The notes under the pieces are model-generated. The model was not told the DNA's origin. It did no database searches and saw only the letters and a program-made list of their open reading frames with translations. From the NCBI GenBank assembly GCA_963832365.1, contig CAWHUL010000020.1:112710-176709 (forward strand): a DNA stretch of 64,000 nt, written 5' to 3'. Position 1 is the stretch's first letter. Each line of letters starts with the position of its first letter. The position numbers were made by a program, and so were the translations under genes. Origin of the DNA: CAWBRT01 sp963832365 (GTDB lineage Bacteria; Acidobacteriota; Terriglobia; Terriglobales; Acidobacteriaceae). Of the stretch, positions 34,612 through 43,586 are shown one piece after another.

Positions 34612-34978
34612 GGATTTGAGTTGCCGCAGACGGTTGGAAGCCTCAGAGTCCGCCAACGGACGTGTCCCAATTCGCATATTATAAAGTAAATCATTGAAAA
34701 CACAAGGGCAATACGCACTGTGCGAGCGCCTCACGGGATGATACTCTGAAAAAGACAGAAGCGAACAACTTGGTTGTTCTTGACGACTGCGGTTTAGCCG
34801 GTGAGCCGAACCGCGTTCCTCGCGAGGAGGAATGGTGGCCGTAATCCAGAGCCATGCAATCCGTTACGCTGTGGTGTTGGCCGCAAGCAGGGGTGTTGTT
34901 CGCAATTTTTGTCTTACTGAAATTCAAGAGCTTTGGTTCGCATCATTCATACATTTTCATTTCGCAAGGTGAGGTCTC

Positions 34979-37741
34979 ATGACTGCTGGAAAAGCTGTTG
35001 GAAAAGCCGTTGGAAAAGGGTTGCCCGTAACGGACCCGGCGCACGATGTATTGCGGCCGGACGTACATCCACTGGATCCACTCTTTAAACCTCAAAGCGT
35101 CGCACTGATCGGCGCCTCAGAACGTGCCGGAAGCGTGGGGCGCAACGTCCTTTGGAACCTGATAAGCAGCCCGTTCGGCGGGACTCTTTATCCAGTGAAT
35201 CCCAAGCGTTCCAATATTCTCGGCATTCGTACATATCCTTCGTTGACGGATTTGCCGGAAGTGGTTGATCTAGTGGTGATCACGACGCCGGCGGAAAGCG
35301 TTCCCGCGCTGATCAAGGAAGCTGTCGGCCTGGGTATTCCCGCGGCGATCGTGATCTCAGCCGGGTTCAAGGAAGTCGGCGAGGCCGGCAAGAAGCTGGA
35401 AGCGGAAATCATGGACACGATCCGCGGCAAGATGCGCCTGATCGGTCCCAACTGCCTCGGCGTGATGAACCCGGTTATGGGTTTGAACGCGACCTTCGCA
35501 ACCACGATTGCGCGGCCCGGCAACGTCGCTTTCATCAGCCAGAGCGGCGCTCTGTGTACGGCGGTTCTGGACTGGAGTTTGAAGGAGAACGTCGGATTCA
35601 GTTCCTTCGTTTCGATCGGCTCCATGCTGGACGTGAACTGGGGCGACTTGATCGATTACTTCGGCAATGATCCCCGCACTACCAGCATCGTCATTTACAT
35701 GGAATCGATCGGCGATGCGCGCTCGTTCCTTTCGGCGGCGCGCGAAGTCTCGCTCAACAAGCCAATCATCGTAATTAAGGCGGGACGCACGGCTGCCGCG
35801 GCAAAAGCGGCTGCTTCGCATACAGGCTCGTTGACGGGTAGCGACGACGTGCTGGAAGCCGCTTTCCGGCGCACCGGCGTACTGCGCGTGAACTCAATCG
35901 GCGACATTTTCTATGTGACGGACGTGCTGGCCAAGCAGCCGCGCCCCAAGGGCAACCGGCTTTGCATCATCACCAATGCCGGCGGTCCGGGTGTGCTCTC
36001 GACCGATTCGCTGATCTTCGGTGGTGGAGAATTAGCGGAGCTTTCGCCGCAGACCATAGAAGAATTCAACAAGGTATTACCTTCCGCCTGGAGTCACGGT
36101 AACCCGGTGGACATCCTCGGCGATGCGGAACCAGAACGCTACGTGAAGGCACTCGAAATCGCGGCCAAGGACCCCGGCATCGATGGCACGTTGATCGTGC
36201 TGACCCCGCAAGGTATGACCAACCCGACACAGATTGCCGAACATCTTCGCCCCTTCGCCAAGAGCGGGGGCAAGCCGGTGTTGGCCAGTTGGATGGGTGG
36301 AAACAACGTTCAGGCCGGCGTGGAGATTCTCAACCAGGCCGGGATTCCAACCTTCAACTACCCGGACACCGCGACCGGTGCCTTCAACTACATGTGGAAG
36401 TACTCGTACAACCTCAAGGGCATCTACGAGACTCCGCAACTGGGCTCGATGGACAGCGGCCCCGACCGCAAGAAAGCGGCCGAGATCATCAACACGGTGC
36501 GTAACTCCGGCCGGACCATCCTGACCGAGTACGAATCGAAGAAGCTGCTGGAAGCCTACTGCATCCCGACGGTTCCGACCGAGATCGCCCTCAGCAAGCA
36601 AGAGGCGATCGCAATTGCTAACCGGATGGGCTATCCCATCGTGTTGAAGTTGCACTCGTTCACCATCAGCCACAAAACCGATGTGGGTGGCGTGGTGTTG
36701 AACCTGCGCGACGCGGATTCCATCGGCAAGACTTTCGAGGCGATCAAGCAGTCGGTGACCGAGAAGGTTGGCGCCGAGCACTTCCAGGGCGTGACCGTAC
36801 AGCCGATGGCCAAGATGGAAGGCTACGAGATCATTCTCGGGTCGAGCATCGACTCGCAGTTTGGCCCGGTTCTGCTGTTTGGAACCGGCGGACAGTTGGT
36901 TGAGATTTTCAAGGACAAGTCTCTGGCGCTGCCGCCCCTGAACAGCACCCTGGCTCTTCGCATGATGGAGCAGACTAAGATATTCAAGGCCTTGAAGGGC
37001 GTCCGCGGGCGCAAACCGGTGGACCTGCTGGCCCTGGAAACCTTGATGGTGCGCTTCAGTGAACTGGTCGTCGAACAGCCATGGATTAAGGAAATCGACA
37101 TCAATCCGCTGCTGGCCTCGCCCGAACGGTTGCTGGCACTCGATGCCCGCGTAGTGGTTCACGGACTCGAGGTGGCGGAAGATAAACTGCCGAAGGCGGC
37201 GATCCGCGCGTATCCGAATCAGTACGTGAACGAATGGACGATGAAGAACGGCGAAAAGGTCGTGATCCGGCCGATTCGTCCGGAAGATGAGCCGCTGGTC
37301 GTCGATTTCCACGAGAAGCTGTCCGAGCGTTCGGTCTATATGCGGTACTTCCAGCCGTTGAAGCTCAGTCAGCGTACAGCGCATGAGCGCTTGACGCGCA
37401 TCTGCTTCATCGACTATGACCGTGAACTGGCGCTGGTGGTGGAACGCAAGAAAGCGGACGGCACTCGCGAGATCATTTCGGTATCCCGCATGAGCAAGCT
37501 GCATGGCCGCAACGAGGCCGAGTTGGCAGTGATCGTGCGTGACGAGTTCCAGGCCAAGGGTCTGGGCACGGAACTCTACCGGCAAATGGTGCTCATCGCT
37601 AGAGACGAGAAGCTTTCAAAGGTCAACGCCGTCATGCTTGGCGACAACCGCGAGATGCGCTCGATGGTCCAGAAGCTGGGCTTCAAGGTGAAGACGGACC
37701 TGGAAGAAAACCTCGTCGAAGCGGAGTTGGTACTCACCTAG
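34979..37741 (+). CDS. ADP-forming acyl-CoA synthetase fused to a GNAT acetyltransferase (Pat/AcsD-like)
   Basis: A 920-residue protein. An N-terminal CoA-binding domain (FKPQSVALIGASERAGSVG) is followed by succinyl-CoA-ligase-like domains with the phospho-His region ASHTGSLTGSD near residue 280. An ATP-grasp domain from about residue 510 has YPIVLKLHSFTISHKTDVGG and IKEIDINPLLA. A GNAT domain covers about residues 750-915 (VIRPIRPEDEPLVVDF, VRDEFQAKGLGTELYRQM, GDNREMRSMVQKLGF). Such fusions act as lysine acetyltransferases regulating acyl-CoA synthetases; the catalytic His suggests ligase activity may also remain. GCAAGGTGAGG precedes the ATG. Confidence 0.9.
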   Translation: MTAGKAVGKAVGKGLPVTDPAHDVLRPDVHPLDPLFKPQSVALIGASERAGSVGRNVLWNLISSPFGGTLYPVNPKRSNILGIRTYPSLTDLPEVVDLVVITTPAESVPALIKEAVGLGIPAAIVISAGFKEVGEAGKKLEAEIMDTIRGKMRLIGPNCLGVMNPVMGLNATFATTIARPGNVAFISQSGALCTAVLDWSLKENVGFSSFVSIGSMLDVNWGDLIDYFGNDPRTTSIVIYMESIGDARSFLSAAREVSLNKPIIVIKAGRTAAAAKAAASHTGSLTGSDDVLEAAFRRTGVLRVNSIGDIFYVTDVLAKQPRPKGNRLCIITNAGGPGVLSTDSLIFGGGELAELSPQTIEEFNKVLPSAWSHGNPVDILGDAEPERYVKALEIAAKDPGIDGTLIVLTPQGMTNPTQIAEHLRPFAKSGGKPVLASWMGGNNVQAGVEILNQAGIPTFNYPDTATGAFNYMWKYSYNLKGIYETPQLGSMDSGPDRKKAAEIINTVRNSGRTILTEYESKKLLEAYCIPTVPTEIALSKQEAIAIANRMGYPIVLKLHSFTISHKTDVGGVVLNLRDADSIGKTFEAIKQSVTEKVGAEHFQGVTVQPMAKMEGYEIILGSSIDSQFGPVLLFGTGGQLVEIFKDKSLALPPLNSTLALRMMEQTKIFKALKGVRGRKPVDLLALETLMVRFSELVVEQPWIKEIDINPLLASPERLLALDARVVVHGLEVAEDKLPKAAIRAYPNQYVNEWTMKNGEKVVIRPIRPEDEPLVVDFHEKLSERSVYMRYFQPLKLSQRTAHERLTRICFIDYDRELALVVERKKADGTREIISVSRMSKLHGRNEAELAVIVRDEFQAKGLGTELYRQMVLIARDEKLSKVNAVMLGDNREMRSMVQKLGFKVKTDLEENLVEAELVLT

Positions 37742-38205
37742 TCGCAAACCGGGTGGCCCACATCCGCCGTTTTAGGCGAATATGGGCCACTGGAAGTTCT
37801 GCTCTAAGGGTTAACAGACGGCGGTGGCTTCGGCTGCTGCCGTTTTCCCGGCTCACCGGGTCGTGAGCGGAACGGTGGTTGAAACTCGCTTCATTGACAA
37901 GTAGTGCGGTCTAAGGTAACTTATAATCTTTCGGCTGTCCTGCGTTGCCCGCCTGACGGTCCCTGTTGCGAAGATATTTTGCTGACGGGAAAAGGTTCCG
38001 TTTCCAGCTAGCTGGACTCGCAGAAACAACGGTCTGGGGGGATTCGGAGCTGCCTTGAAGGAGTTTCCGGTGCGTGCCGGTTGCGCGTGCTGGGGCGGGG
38101 CTGACTCCAGCCAATCGAGCGTGATGTTGGACGTTCGTCGGTACCCTGAGAGTTCACAGGCCATGCGGTCTGCTCAGCGGTTTTTCAAATCTGGGAGAGT
38201 TTGGA
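37742..38205 (+). other. Intergenic region upstream of rplM
   Basis: 464 bases. At its left end the acyl-CoA synthetase terminator-like stem pairs GTGGCCCA (37753-37760) with TGGGCCAC (37783-37790), with CGCC/GGCG inside. The remainder should hold the rplM promoter and leader; the Shine-Dalgarno-like GGGAGAG is at 38190-38198. Frames on the minus strand here have no family features. Confidence 0.5.
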
Positions 38206-38637
38206 ATGTCTACGTATTTCCCTAAAGGGGAGATTGTGCGCAAGTGGTTCGTCGTCGATGCCGAGGGTCAAGTCCTAGGCCGTTTGGCGACCAAGGTTGC
38301 ACGCATCCTCAGTGGTAAGAATAATCCCCGCTGCACGCCGTTCCTTGACACCGGCGACCACGTGATCGTGATCAATGCCGCCAAGGTAAAACTGACCGGC
38401 CTGAAGGCCGAACAGAAGGTCTATCGGCGCCACACGGGATTTCCCGGCGGGTTGCGTGAAGAAGAGTTTCGCAAGAAGCTCGTGCGCAAGCCGGAGCAAA
38501 TCATCCAGGATGCGATTGAGGGCATGTTGCCTAAGTCAAAACTGGGAAAGGCGATGGCCAGCAAGCTGAAGGTCTATCGCGACGACAAGCATCCGCACTC
38601 GGCGCAGAAGCCAGAGGCCTTAGCGGCCAAGGCTTAA
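38206..38637 (+). CDS. rplM: 50S ribosomal protein L13
   Basis: A 143-residue protein of the large subunit. It shows the L13 pattern KWFVVDAEGQVLGRLATKVA, GDHVIVINAAKVKLTG, RRHTGFPGGL and GMLPKSKLGKAMASKLKVY. It is followed by rpsI, the usual L13-S9 pair. Confidence 0.97.
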   Translation: MSTYFPKGEIVRKWFVVDAEGQVLGRLATKVARILSGKNNPRCTPFLDTGDHVIVINAAKVKLTGLKAEQKVYRRHTGFPGGLREEEFRKKLVRKPEQIIQDAIEGMLPKSKLGKAMASKLKVYRDDKHPHSAQKPEALAAKA

Positions 38638-38761
38638 GCGACTGGCCGGTACAAAGGGCCGGGCGAGTCAGGGCCAAGCAGTTTGGCCACGAGCTCGGCA
38701 AGAGCGGAAAATCTAAAGCAGGATCACAGGAGCGTCTGAGCACGCTCGAGAAGACTTCTAA

Positions 38762-39157
38762 ATGGCTGAAACAGTTCAATACTATGGAACGGGACGCCGC
38801 AAATCGAGTGTCGCCCGTGTATTTCTTCGTCCTGGCAATGGTGAAATGACGATCAACGGTCTTGCGTTCGACCGCTATTTCGTTACCGATGCGCAGCGGA
38901 TACTGGCTCGTCAGCCGCTCGTGGTTACCGAGACCGCGAGCAGTTTCAACGTTGTTGCCACATGTAGTGGCGGTGGCGTAAATGGCCAGTCGGGCGCGGT
39001 GCGCATGGGCATTTCCCGTGCGCTACAGGAGTTTAATCCTGAGCTGCGCGCCAAGCTGAAGGCCGAAGGATTCATGACTCGCGATTCGCGTCAGAAAGAG
39101 CGCAAGAAGTACGGACAGAAGGGTGCCCGTAAGCGGTTCCAGTTCTCCAAGCGCTAG
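38762..39157 (+). CDS. rpsI: 30S ribosomal protein S9
   Basis: A 131-residue protein with the S9 hallmarks: QYYGTGRRKSSVARVFL, a conserved DAQRILARQPL-like middle, GGGVNGQSGAVRMGISRAL and the basic C-terminus KKYGQKGARKRFQFSKR, which reaches the P-site tRNA. Directly downstream of rplM with a 124-base gap. Confidence 0.97.
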   Translation: MAETVQYYGTGRRKSSVARVFLRPGNGEMTINGLAFDRYFVTDAQRILARQPLVVTETASSFNVVATCSGGGVNGQSGAVRMGISRALQEFNPELRAKLKAEGFMTRDSRQKERKKYGQKGARKRFQFSKR

Positions 39158-39545
39158 ACGGCGGGTTTTGCTCGGTCTCGACGAGTTCTTTGCAATGGAG
39201 CCTCCGTCCGGGCCTGTTGGCCTGGATGAGAGGCATCTTCCCAGCACTGATTTCCGTGTGCGACGTGCGCCAGTAACGTGCGTCGTTTCTTTGTGTCCGG
39301 CAGGACTTTTCGACCCCTGCCGCGTAGGTTCCCGCGCTGTCTGGTTCCGGCGGCGCGACGGACGATTCGCTTCCGGGACCTAAATCTTCCCGCACCCGCT
39401 GTTCGGTTCGCAACGGGGCGGGCACGGGAATGTAATCCCTTGGCGCCGGCAACTGGAGCAGCAATGGCTGCGTCGTGGTTGCCAAGCGGCGGCCTTATTG
39501 GCTGGCCGCAGGTAGCTGGAGGATGCAATCCAATAAGGAGGTTAC
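39158..39545 (+). promoter_or_regulatory. rpsB leader with Shine-Dalgarno-sequestering stem
   Basis: 388 bases without a gene. CCTTATTGG (39493-39501) is perfectly complementary to CCAATAAGG (39530-39538), and the right arm overlaps the ribosome-binding site AAGGAGG (39535-39541) of rpsB. Folding would hide the site, as expected for autogenous control by S2 or by EF-Ts. Regulation is inferred; only the pairing is seen. Confidence 0.5.
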
Positions 39546-40433
39546 TTGGCTAATATCACTATGAAAGAGTTGCTCGAAGCCGGAGTTCACTTCGGGCATC
39601 AGACGAAGCGCTGGAATCCGAAGATGAAGGAGTATATCTTCGGCGAGCGCAACGGGATCTACATCATCGACCTGCAGAAGACGCTGAAGATGTTCAAGGA
39701 AGCGTCGAAGTTCGTGCAGGAACTCGCCTCCGACGGCCGGCTCGTGCTCTTCGTCGGAACCAAGCGACAGGCGCAGGAAGCCATAGCCGAAGAGGCCGGG
39801 CGCTGCGGAATGTTCTACATCAACCAGCGTTGGCTGGGTGGTCTGCTGACCAACTGGGTGACCGTTCAGAAGTCGGTGAAGCGGCTCAAGGAATTGGACG
39901 AGATGGCCACGGATGGCCGCTATGAGCTGCTGCCGAAAAAGGAAGTCGTCAAACTCGAGCGCGAGCGCAAACATCTTCAGGCCAACCTGGCTGGCATCAA
40001 GCATTTGAGCCGGCTGCCCGACGCTTTGTTCGTGATCGACTCCAACAAGGAGCAGATCGCGGTGAAGGAAGCCCGCAAGCTGGGCATCCCCGTCGTGGCC
40101 GTCGTCGACACCAACTGCGACCCGAGTGAGGTTGATTACATTATCCCGGGCAATGACGACGCCTTGCGTGCGATTCGTCTCTTTGCCTCTAAGATTGCCG
40201 ACTCGATCGTGGAAGGCGCGCAGTTTGCCAACGATAAGCAAGCAGCCGAAATTGCCGCGGGCATCTCCGCGGGAGCGGCTGCCGCGGCTGCTAAAGCTGG
40301 GGCTCACGATGAAGCCTCGACCGCCGGAGTTGCCGAAGACGTCAGCATGGAAGAGGTGCTGGGCAAAGGAATTCGCAAGCAGCCGGAACCGGAGATCAGC
40401 GATAACGATCTTCCGCAGGTCGAGAGCCGATAG
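39546..40433 (+). CDS. rpsB: 30S ribosomal protein S2
   Basis: A 295-residue protein with the S2 signatures ITMKELLEAGVHFGHQTKRW, FVGTKRQAQEAI, NQRWLGGLLTNW and IPVVAVVDTNCDPSEVDYIIPGNDDA. The start is TTG at 39546 after AAGGAGGTTAC. The C-terminus carries an Ala-rich and acidic extension of about 60 residues beyond the core. It is followed by tsf, the standard order. Confidence 0.96.
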   Translation: MANITMKELLEAGVHFGHQTKRWNPKMKEYIFGERNGIYIIDLQKTLKMFKEASKFVQELASDGRLVLFVGTKRQAQEAIAEEAGRCGMFYINQRWLGGLLTNWVTVQKSVKRLKELDEMATDGRYELLPKKEVVKLERERKHLQANLAGIKHLSRLPDALFVIDSNKEQIAVKEARKLGIPVVAVVDTNCDPSEVDYIIPGNDDALRAIRLFASKIADSIVEGAQFANDKQAAEIAAGISAGAAAAAAKAGAHDEASTAGVAEDVSMEEVLGKGIRKQPEPEISDNDLPQVESR

Positions 40434-40572
40434 CGGTTTTCAGAACGAACTTTGACTGAAATGGCGCGGCCAGTGTAATTCGCTGCCTGCCGGGCAAAAT
40501 TGTGACTGCGGGCGACCTCGGATCGCGGTTCGGTGCCGGAACAGCATTTTATTCAAGAAAGGTTTTGCAGGA

Positions 40573-41238
40573 ATGGGTACTTCTCCAGTAATCAGCGCAA
40601 CAATGGTAAAGGAGCTCCGGGAAAAGTCGGGCGCTCCGATGATGGATTGCAAGAATGCTCTGACGGAAGCCAAGGGCGATCTCGACCAGGCATTCGTGCT
40701 GCTGCGGAAAAAGGGAATGGCAACGGCAGCCAAGAAGGCCGCTCGCACGACCAGTGAAGGCAGTGTCACCAGCTATATCCACGCCGGCGGAAAGATCGGC
40801 GTGTTGCTGGAAGTCAACTGCGAAAGCGATTTCGTGGCGCGCACGGCCGACTTCCAGAACCTTGTCCACGACATCGCCATGCACATTGCCGCCGTCGACC
40901 CGAAGTTCGTTCGCAAGGAAGACGTCACTACCGAGGCCTTCGAGCGCGAGAAAGACATTTACCGCGCGCAGGCCGCCCAGACGGGCAAGCCAGCCAACGT
41001 GATTGAAAAGATCGTGGAAGGCAAGATGGCTAAGTTCTACGAGGAGGTCTGCCTCTACGAACAGCCATTCATCAAGGAACAGTCCACCTCGATCGCGCAG
41101 CTCATTGCCAGCGTGATCGGCAAACTGGGAGAAAATATTTCGGTGCGGCGTTTTGCCCGCTTCAAAGTGGGCGAAGTCGGTGAGACCGTGGCGGTCTCGA
41201 AACCGGCGGCAGCAGCCGAGCCGGTTGCCGCGAAGTAG
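40573..41238 (+). CDS. tsf: Elongation factor Ts
   Basis: A 221-residue nucleotide-exchange factor for EF-Tu. It has VKELREKSGAPMMDCKNALTE (N-terminal UBA-like domain with TDF-equivalent region), GVLLEVNCESDFVARTADFQ, and KFYEEVCLYEQPFIKE. It is the short form, with a single core region, as in many non-proteobacteria. Followed by a strong terminator. Confidence 0.96.
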   Translation: MGTSPVISATMVKELREKSGAPMMDCKNALTEAKGDLDQAFVLLRKKGMATAAKKAARTTSEGSVTSYIHAGGKIGVLLEVNCESDFVARTADFQNLVHDIAMHIAAVDPKFVRKEDVTTEAFEREKDIYRAQAAQTGKPANVIEKIVEGKMAKFYEEVCLYEQPFIKEQSTSIAQLIASVIGKLGENISVRRFARFKVGEVGETVAVSKPAAAAEPVAAK

Positions 41239-41261
41239 CCTGGTTAAACAATTCGAATTGA

Positions 41262-41291
41262 GGGCGGAGGCGGCTCCGCCCTTTTTGTTTT
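41262..41291 (+). terminator. Rho-independent terminator after tsf
   Basis: GGGCGGAG/CTCCGCCC stem (41262-41269 and 41274-41281) with loop GCGG, then TTTTTGTTTT. Confidence 0.9.
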
Positions 41292-41424
41292 GCCGACGCA
41301 GGCAATGATGCGCTACGGTCCTGCTCGGGTTCGCCTAATCGGTTACACTAGACCGGATACGTGGGACGGTATGCCCACGAAGGAGCCGGACTCCACGCCC
41401 GGTATTCTCTAAAATCAGGTTCTT

Positions 41425-42144
41425 ATGACACAGCCGCACTTTCGTAGAATTCTCTTGAAGTTGTCGGGCGAGGCTTTGGCCGCCGGACAAGGGTTTGGGG
41501 TCGACAATGCCCGTGTGCACGAGATCGCGGGCGAGATTCAAGAGGTTCACAAACTCGGGGTTGAGATAGGAATTGTTGTCGGAGGGGGAAACTTCTTTCG
41601 CGGCGTCGCCGAGCAGGCTCGTGAGATGGACCGGGTCTCAGCCGATCACATGGGCATGCTGGCGACGATGATTAATGCCCTCGCGCTGCAGGATGCGCTT
41701 GAAAAGCGGCAGGTATTTACACGCGTGATGTCGGCCATCGAGATGAACCAGGTGGCCGAGCCATTCATACGACGGCGCGCCATCCGCCATCTGGAGAAAG
41801 GGCGAGTGGTAATTTTCGGAGCAGGAACCGGCAATCCGTATTTCTCGACCGATACCGCTGCTTCCCTGCGCGCCATGGAGATCAAGGCCGACGTGATCAT
41901 CAAAGCCACCAAGGTGGATGGCATCTACGACGCCGATCCGATGCTGGTGAAGGATGCTACGCGTATCGAGCAGATCAGCTACATGGACGTGCTGAAACGG
42001 GGGTTGCGCGTGATGGATGCGACCGCCATCAGCCTTTGCCGGGAGAACGATCTTCCGATTATCGTGTTCAACTTGAACGTAACGGGAAACATCCGGCGCG
42101 TGGTGCTCGGGGAGAAGATCGGATCGCTCGTTACCGCCCAGTAA
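41425..42144 (+). CDS. pyrH: UMP kinase
   Basis: A 239-residue amino-acid-kinase-fold enzyme that phosphorylates UMP to UDP. It has RILLKLSGEALA, GIVVGGGNFFRG, ADHMGMLATMINALALQDAL, FGAGTGNPYFSTDTAA and KATKVDGIYDADP. Lying between tsf and frr is the classic order rpsB-tsf-pyrH-frr. Confidence 0.97.
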   Translation: MTQPHFRRILLKLSGEALAAGQGFGVDNARVHEIAGEIQEVHKLGVEIGIVVGGGNFFRGVAEQAREMDRVSADHMGMLATMINALALQDALEKRQVFTRVMSAIEMNQVAEPFIRRRAIRHLEKGRVVIFGAGTGNPYFSTDTAASLRAMEIKADVIIKATKVDGIYDADPMLVKDATRIEQISYMDVLKRGLRVMDATAISLCRENDLPIIVFNLNVTGNIRRVVLGEKIGSLVTAQ

Positions 42145-42229
42145 TGTGGGAACCAGAAGAGTGAACTGGTTCAGCAATTCCGGAGTTATAATCGCTTTTT
42201 TGAAATCCTTTTTTTAGACGGGCATACCT

Positions 42230-42817
42230 ATGGCTCAAGTCAGCATGGCCCAAGTGGCCGCCCTGAAAGAAACTTACGTACAACTGAAGTCTCGCATGGA
42301 GAAAGCGGTGGAAGACTTCCGCCGCGAACTGGCGGCGACGCGCACTGGCCGCGCCTCGGTCAACATGCTGGACACCATTCACGTCGATTGCTACGGATCG
42401 TCGATGCCGCTGAACCAGGTCGCGCAAGTGCACGCCGCCGATCCGCAGATGATCACCGTACAGCCGTTCGACCCCAGTATCATGTCGGCTATCGAAAAGG
42501 CCATACGGAGCGCTGGGCTTGGACTGAATCCGATGAATGACGGAAAGATCGTGCGCGTACCAGTACCGGCGCTCACCGGCGAGCGCCGCAAGGAGCTTGT
42601 CAAGCACCTAAGCAAGGTCCTGGAAGAACATCGTACGGCGGTCCGCAACATCCGGCGCGACGGTAACGACGCCATCAAGAAGGCGCTAAAAGATAAGAAG
42701 ATCACCGAAGATGAAGAGCGCGGCTCGCTCGATCAGATCCAGAAGCTGACCGATGACGAGATCAAAAAAATGGAAGAGATGGCCAAGAGCAAAGAGAAAG
42801 AGATCATGCAGGTCTGA
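42230..42817 (+). CDS. frr: Ribosome recycling factor
   Basis: A 195-residue protein that, with EF-G, splits the post-termination ribosome. It has RRELAATRTGRASVNMLDTI, VDCYGSSMPLNQVAQV, LNPMNDGKIVRVPVPALTGE RR, and the charged helix KDKKITEDEERGSLDQIQKL. The in-frame ATG at 42245 could be the true start, giving 190 residues. Followed by a terminator. Confidence 0.96.
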   Translation: MAQVSMAQVAALKETYVQLKSRMEKAVEDFRRELAATRTGRASVNMLDTIHVDCYGSSMPLNQVAQVHAADPQMITVQPFDPSIMSAIEKAIRSAGLGLNPMNDGKIVRVPVPALTGERRKELVKHLSKVLEEHRTAVRNIRRDGNDAIKKALKDKKITEDEERGSLDQIQKLTDDEIKKMEEMAKSKEKEIMQV

Positions 42818-42837
42818 GGGCCATTGAGTTTCAACGA

Positions 42838-42864
42838 ACGGGCGCTGCGAGGCGCCCGTTTTTC
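42838..42864 (+). terminator. Rho-independent terminator after frr
   Basis: ACGGGCGC/GCGCCCGT stem (42838-42845 and 42852-42859) with a 6-base loop, followed by TTTTCT. Confidence 0.9.
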
Positions 42865-42981
42865 TATGCTTATCAAGTGATTCAGTGGAGTGTATCCACC
42901 GACGCCCCTGTACCACTGCGGTCCGCGCAGCCCTACTTCCGTAACGTGCATTTCTGCTGGAAAAGCGGAAAGATACCAGTC

Positions 42982-43533
42982 ATGAGCGGTGGCCTGATAG
43001 AACGATTCCTGTCTTCCTGTCGACACCAATTTGCATGGCCGCGGCGTGCTGAAAACGGTGACTACTACCAGCTATGCGTTCACTGTGGCGCCAAATACAT
43101 GTACGACTGGGGCAATATGCGGCGGCTTTCATTGGCCGAAGACGAGGAAGATGGCGCGTCCGAGCAGGTGCGGTCATCGGCTCGAAAGTGCGGCAAGCGG
43201 GTGGCGTGGATGCCTCGCGAGCGACGATTGCGCCATCGGGTGTCCGTGCGATTCCGCCTGCCCGGAGACGCCGAGTGGGGTGAGGCGACCAGCGAGAATA
43301 TCAGCCGCTCTGGTCTGCTGTTTCGTCACACGGCACCTCTGCCGCTTGATACGGAATTGGAGATTGAGTTCGAAATGCCCGTGGAACTCGCGGGTTATTG
43401 CCCGGCGCAGGCCTTGTGCAAGGGCTCTGTCGTCCGCGTCACCCCTGACGTGGCATCACGCAAGCAGAAGCACTCCTTCCTGATCGGTTACGCAATTCGC
43501 CACTGTGAGCTCAGGGCTCAACAGGCCGGGTAA
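42982..43533 (+). CDS. PilZ-domain protein with N-terminal Cys/His zinc-finger-like segment
   Basis: A 183-residue protein. Residues 12-40 contain C-x-H and YYQLCVHCGAKYMYDW, a plausible metal-binding knuckle. The C-terminal half from about residue 75 resembles PilZ: PRERRLRHRVSVRFRL, then SENISRSGLLFRH and LEIEFEMPVE. PilZ domains bind cyclic di-GMP through RxxxR and D/NxSxxG; here RRLRHR and NISRSG fit. The output is unknown. The start at 42982 gives MSGGLIERFLS. Confidence 0.7.
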   Translation: MSGGLIERFLSSCRHQFAWPRRAENGDYYQLCVHCGAKYMYDWGNMRRLSLAEDEEDGASEQVRSSARKCGKRVAWMPRERRLRHRVSVRFRLPGDAEWGEATSENISRSGLLFRHTAPLPLDTELEIEFEMPVELAGYCPAQALCKGSVVRVTPDVASRKQKHSFLIGYAIRHCELRAQQAG

Positions 43534-43586
43534 CCGAACAGTCACCTGCGCGATTGATGCCTGGGCGGTTGTAGAATCAATTCGCC

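Noticed and set aside
36077..37585. 502-codon minus-strand ORF opposite the acyl-CoA synthetase fusion
   Set aside because: Shadow of the 920-residue gene; no recognisable domain or ribosome-binding site.
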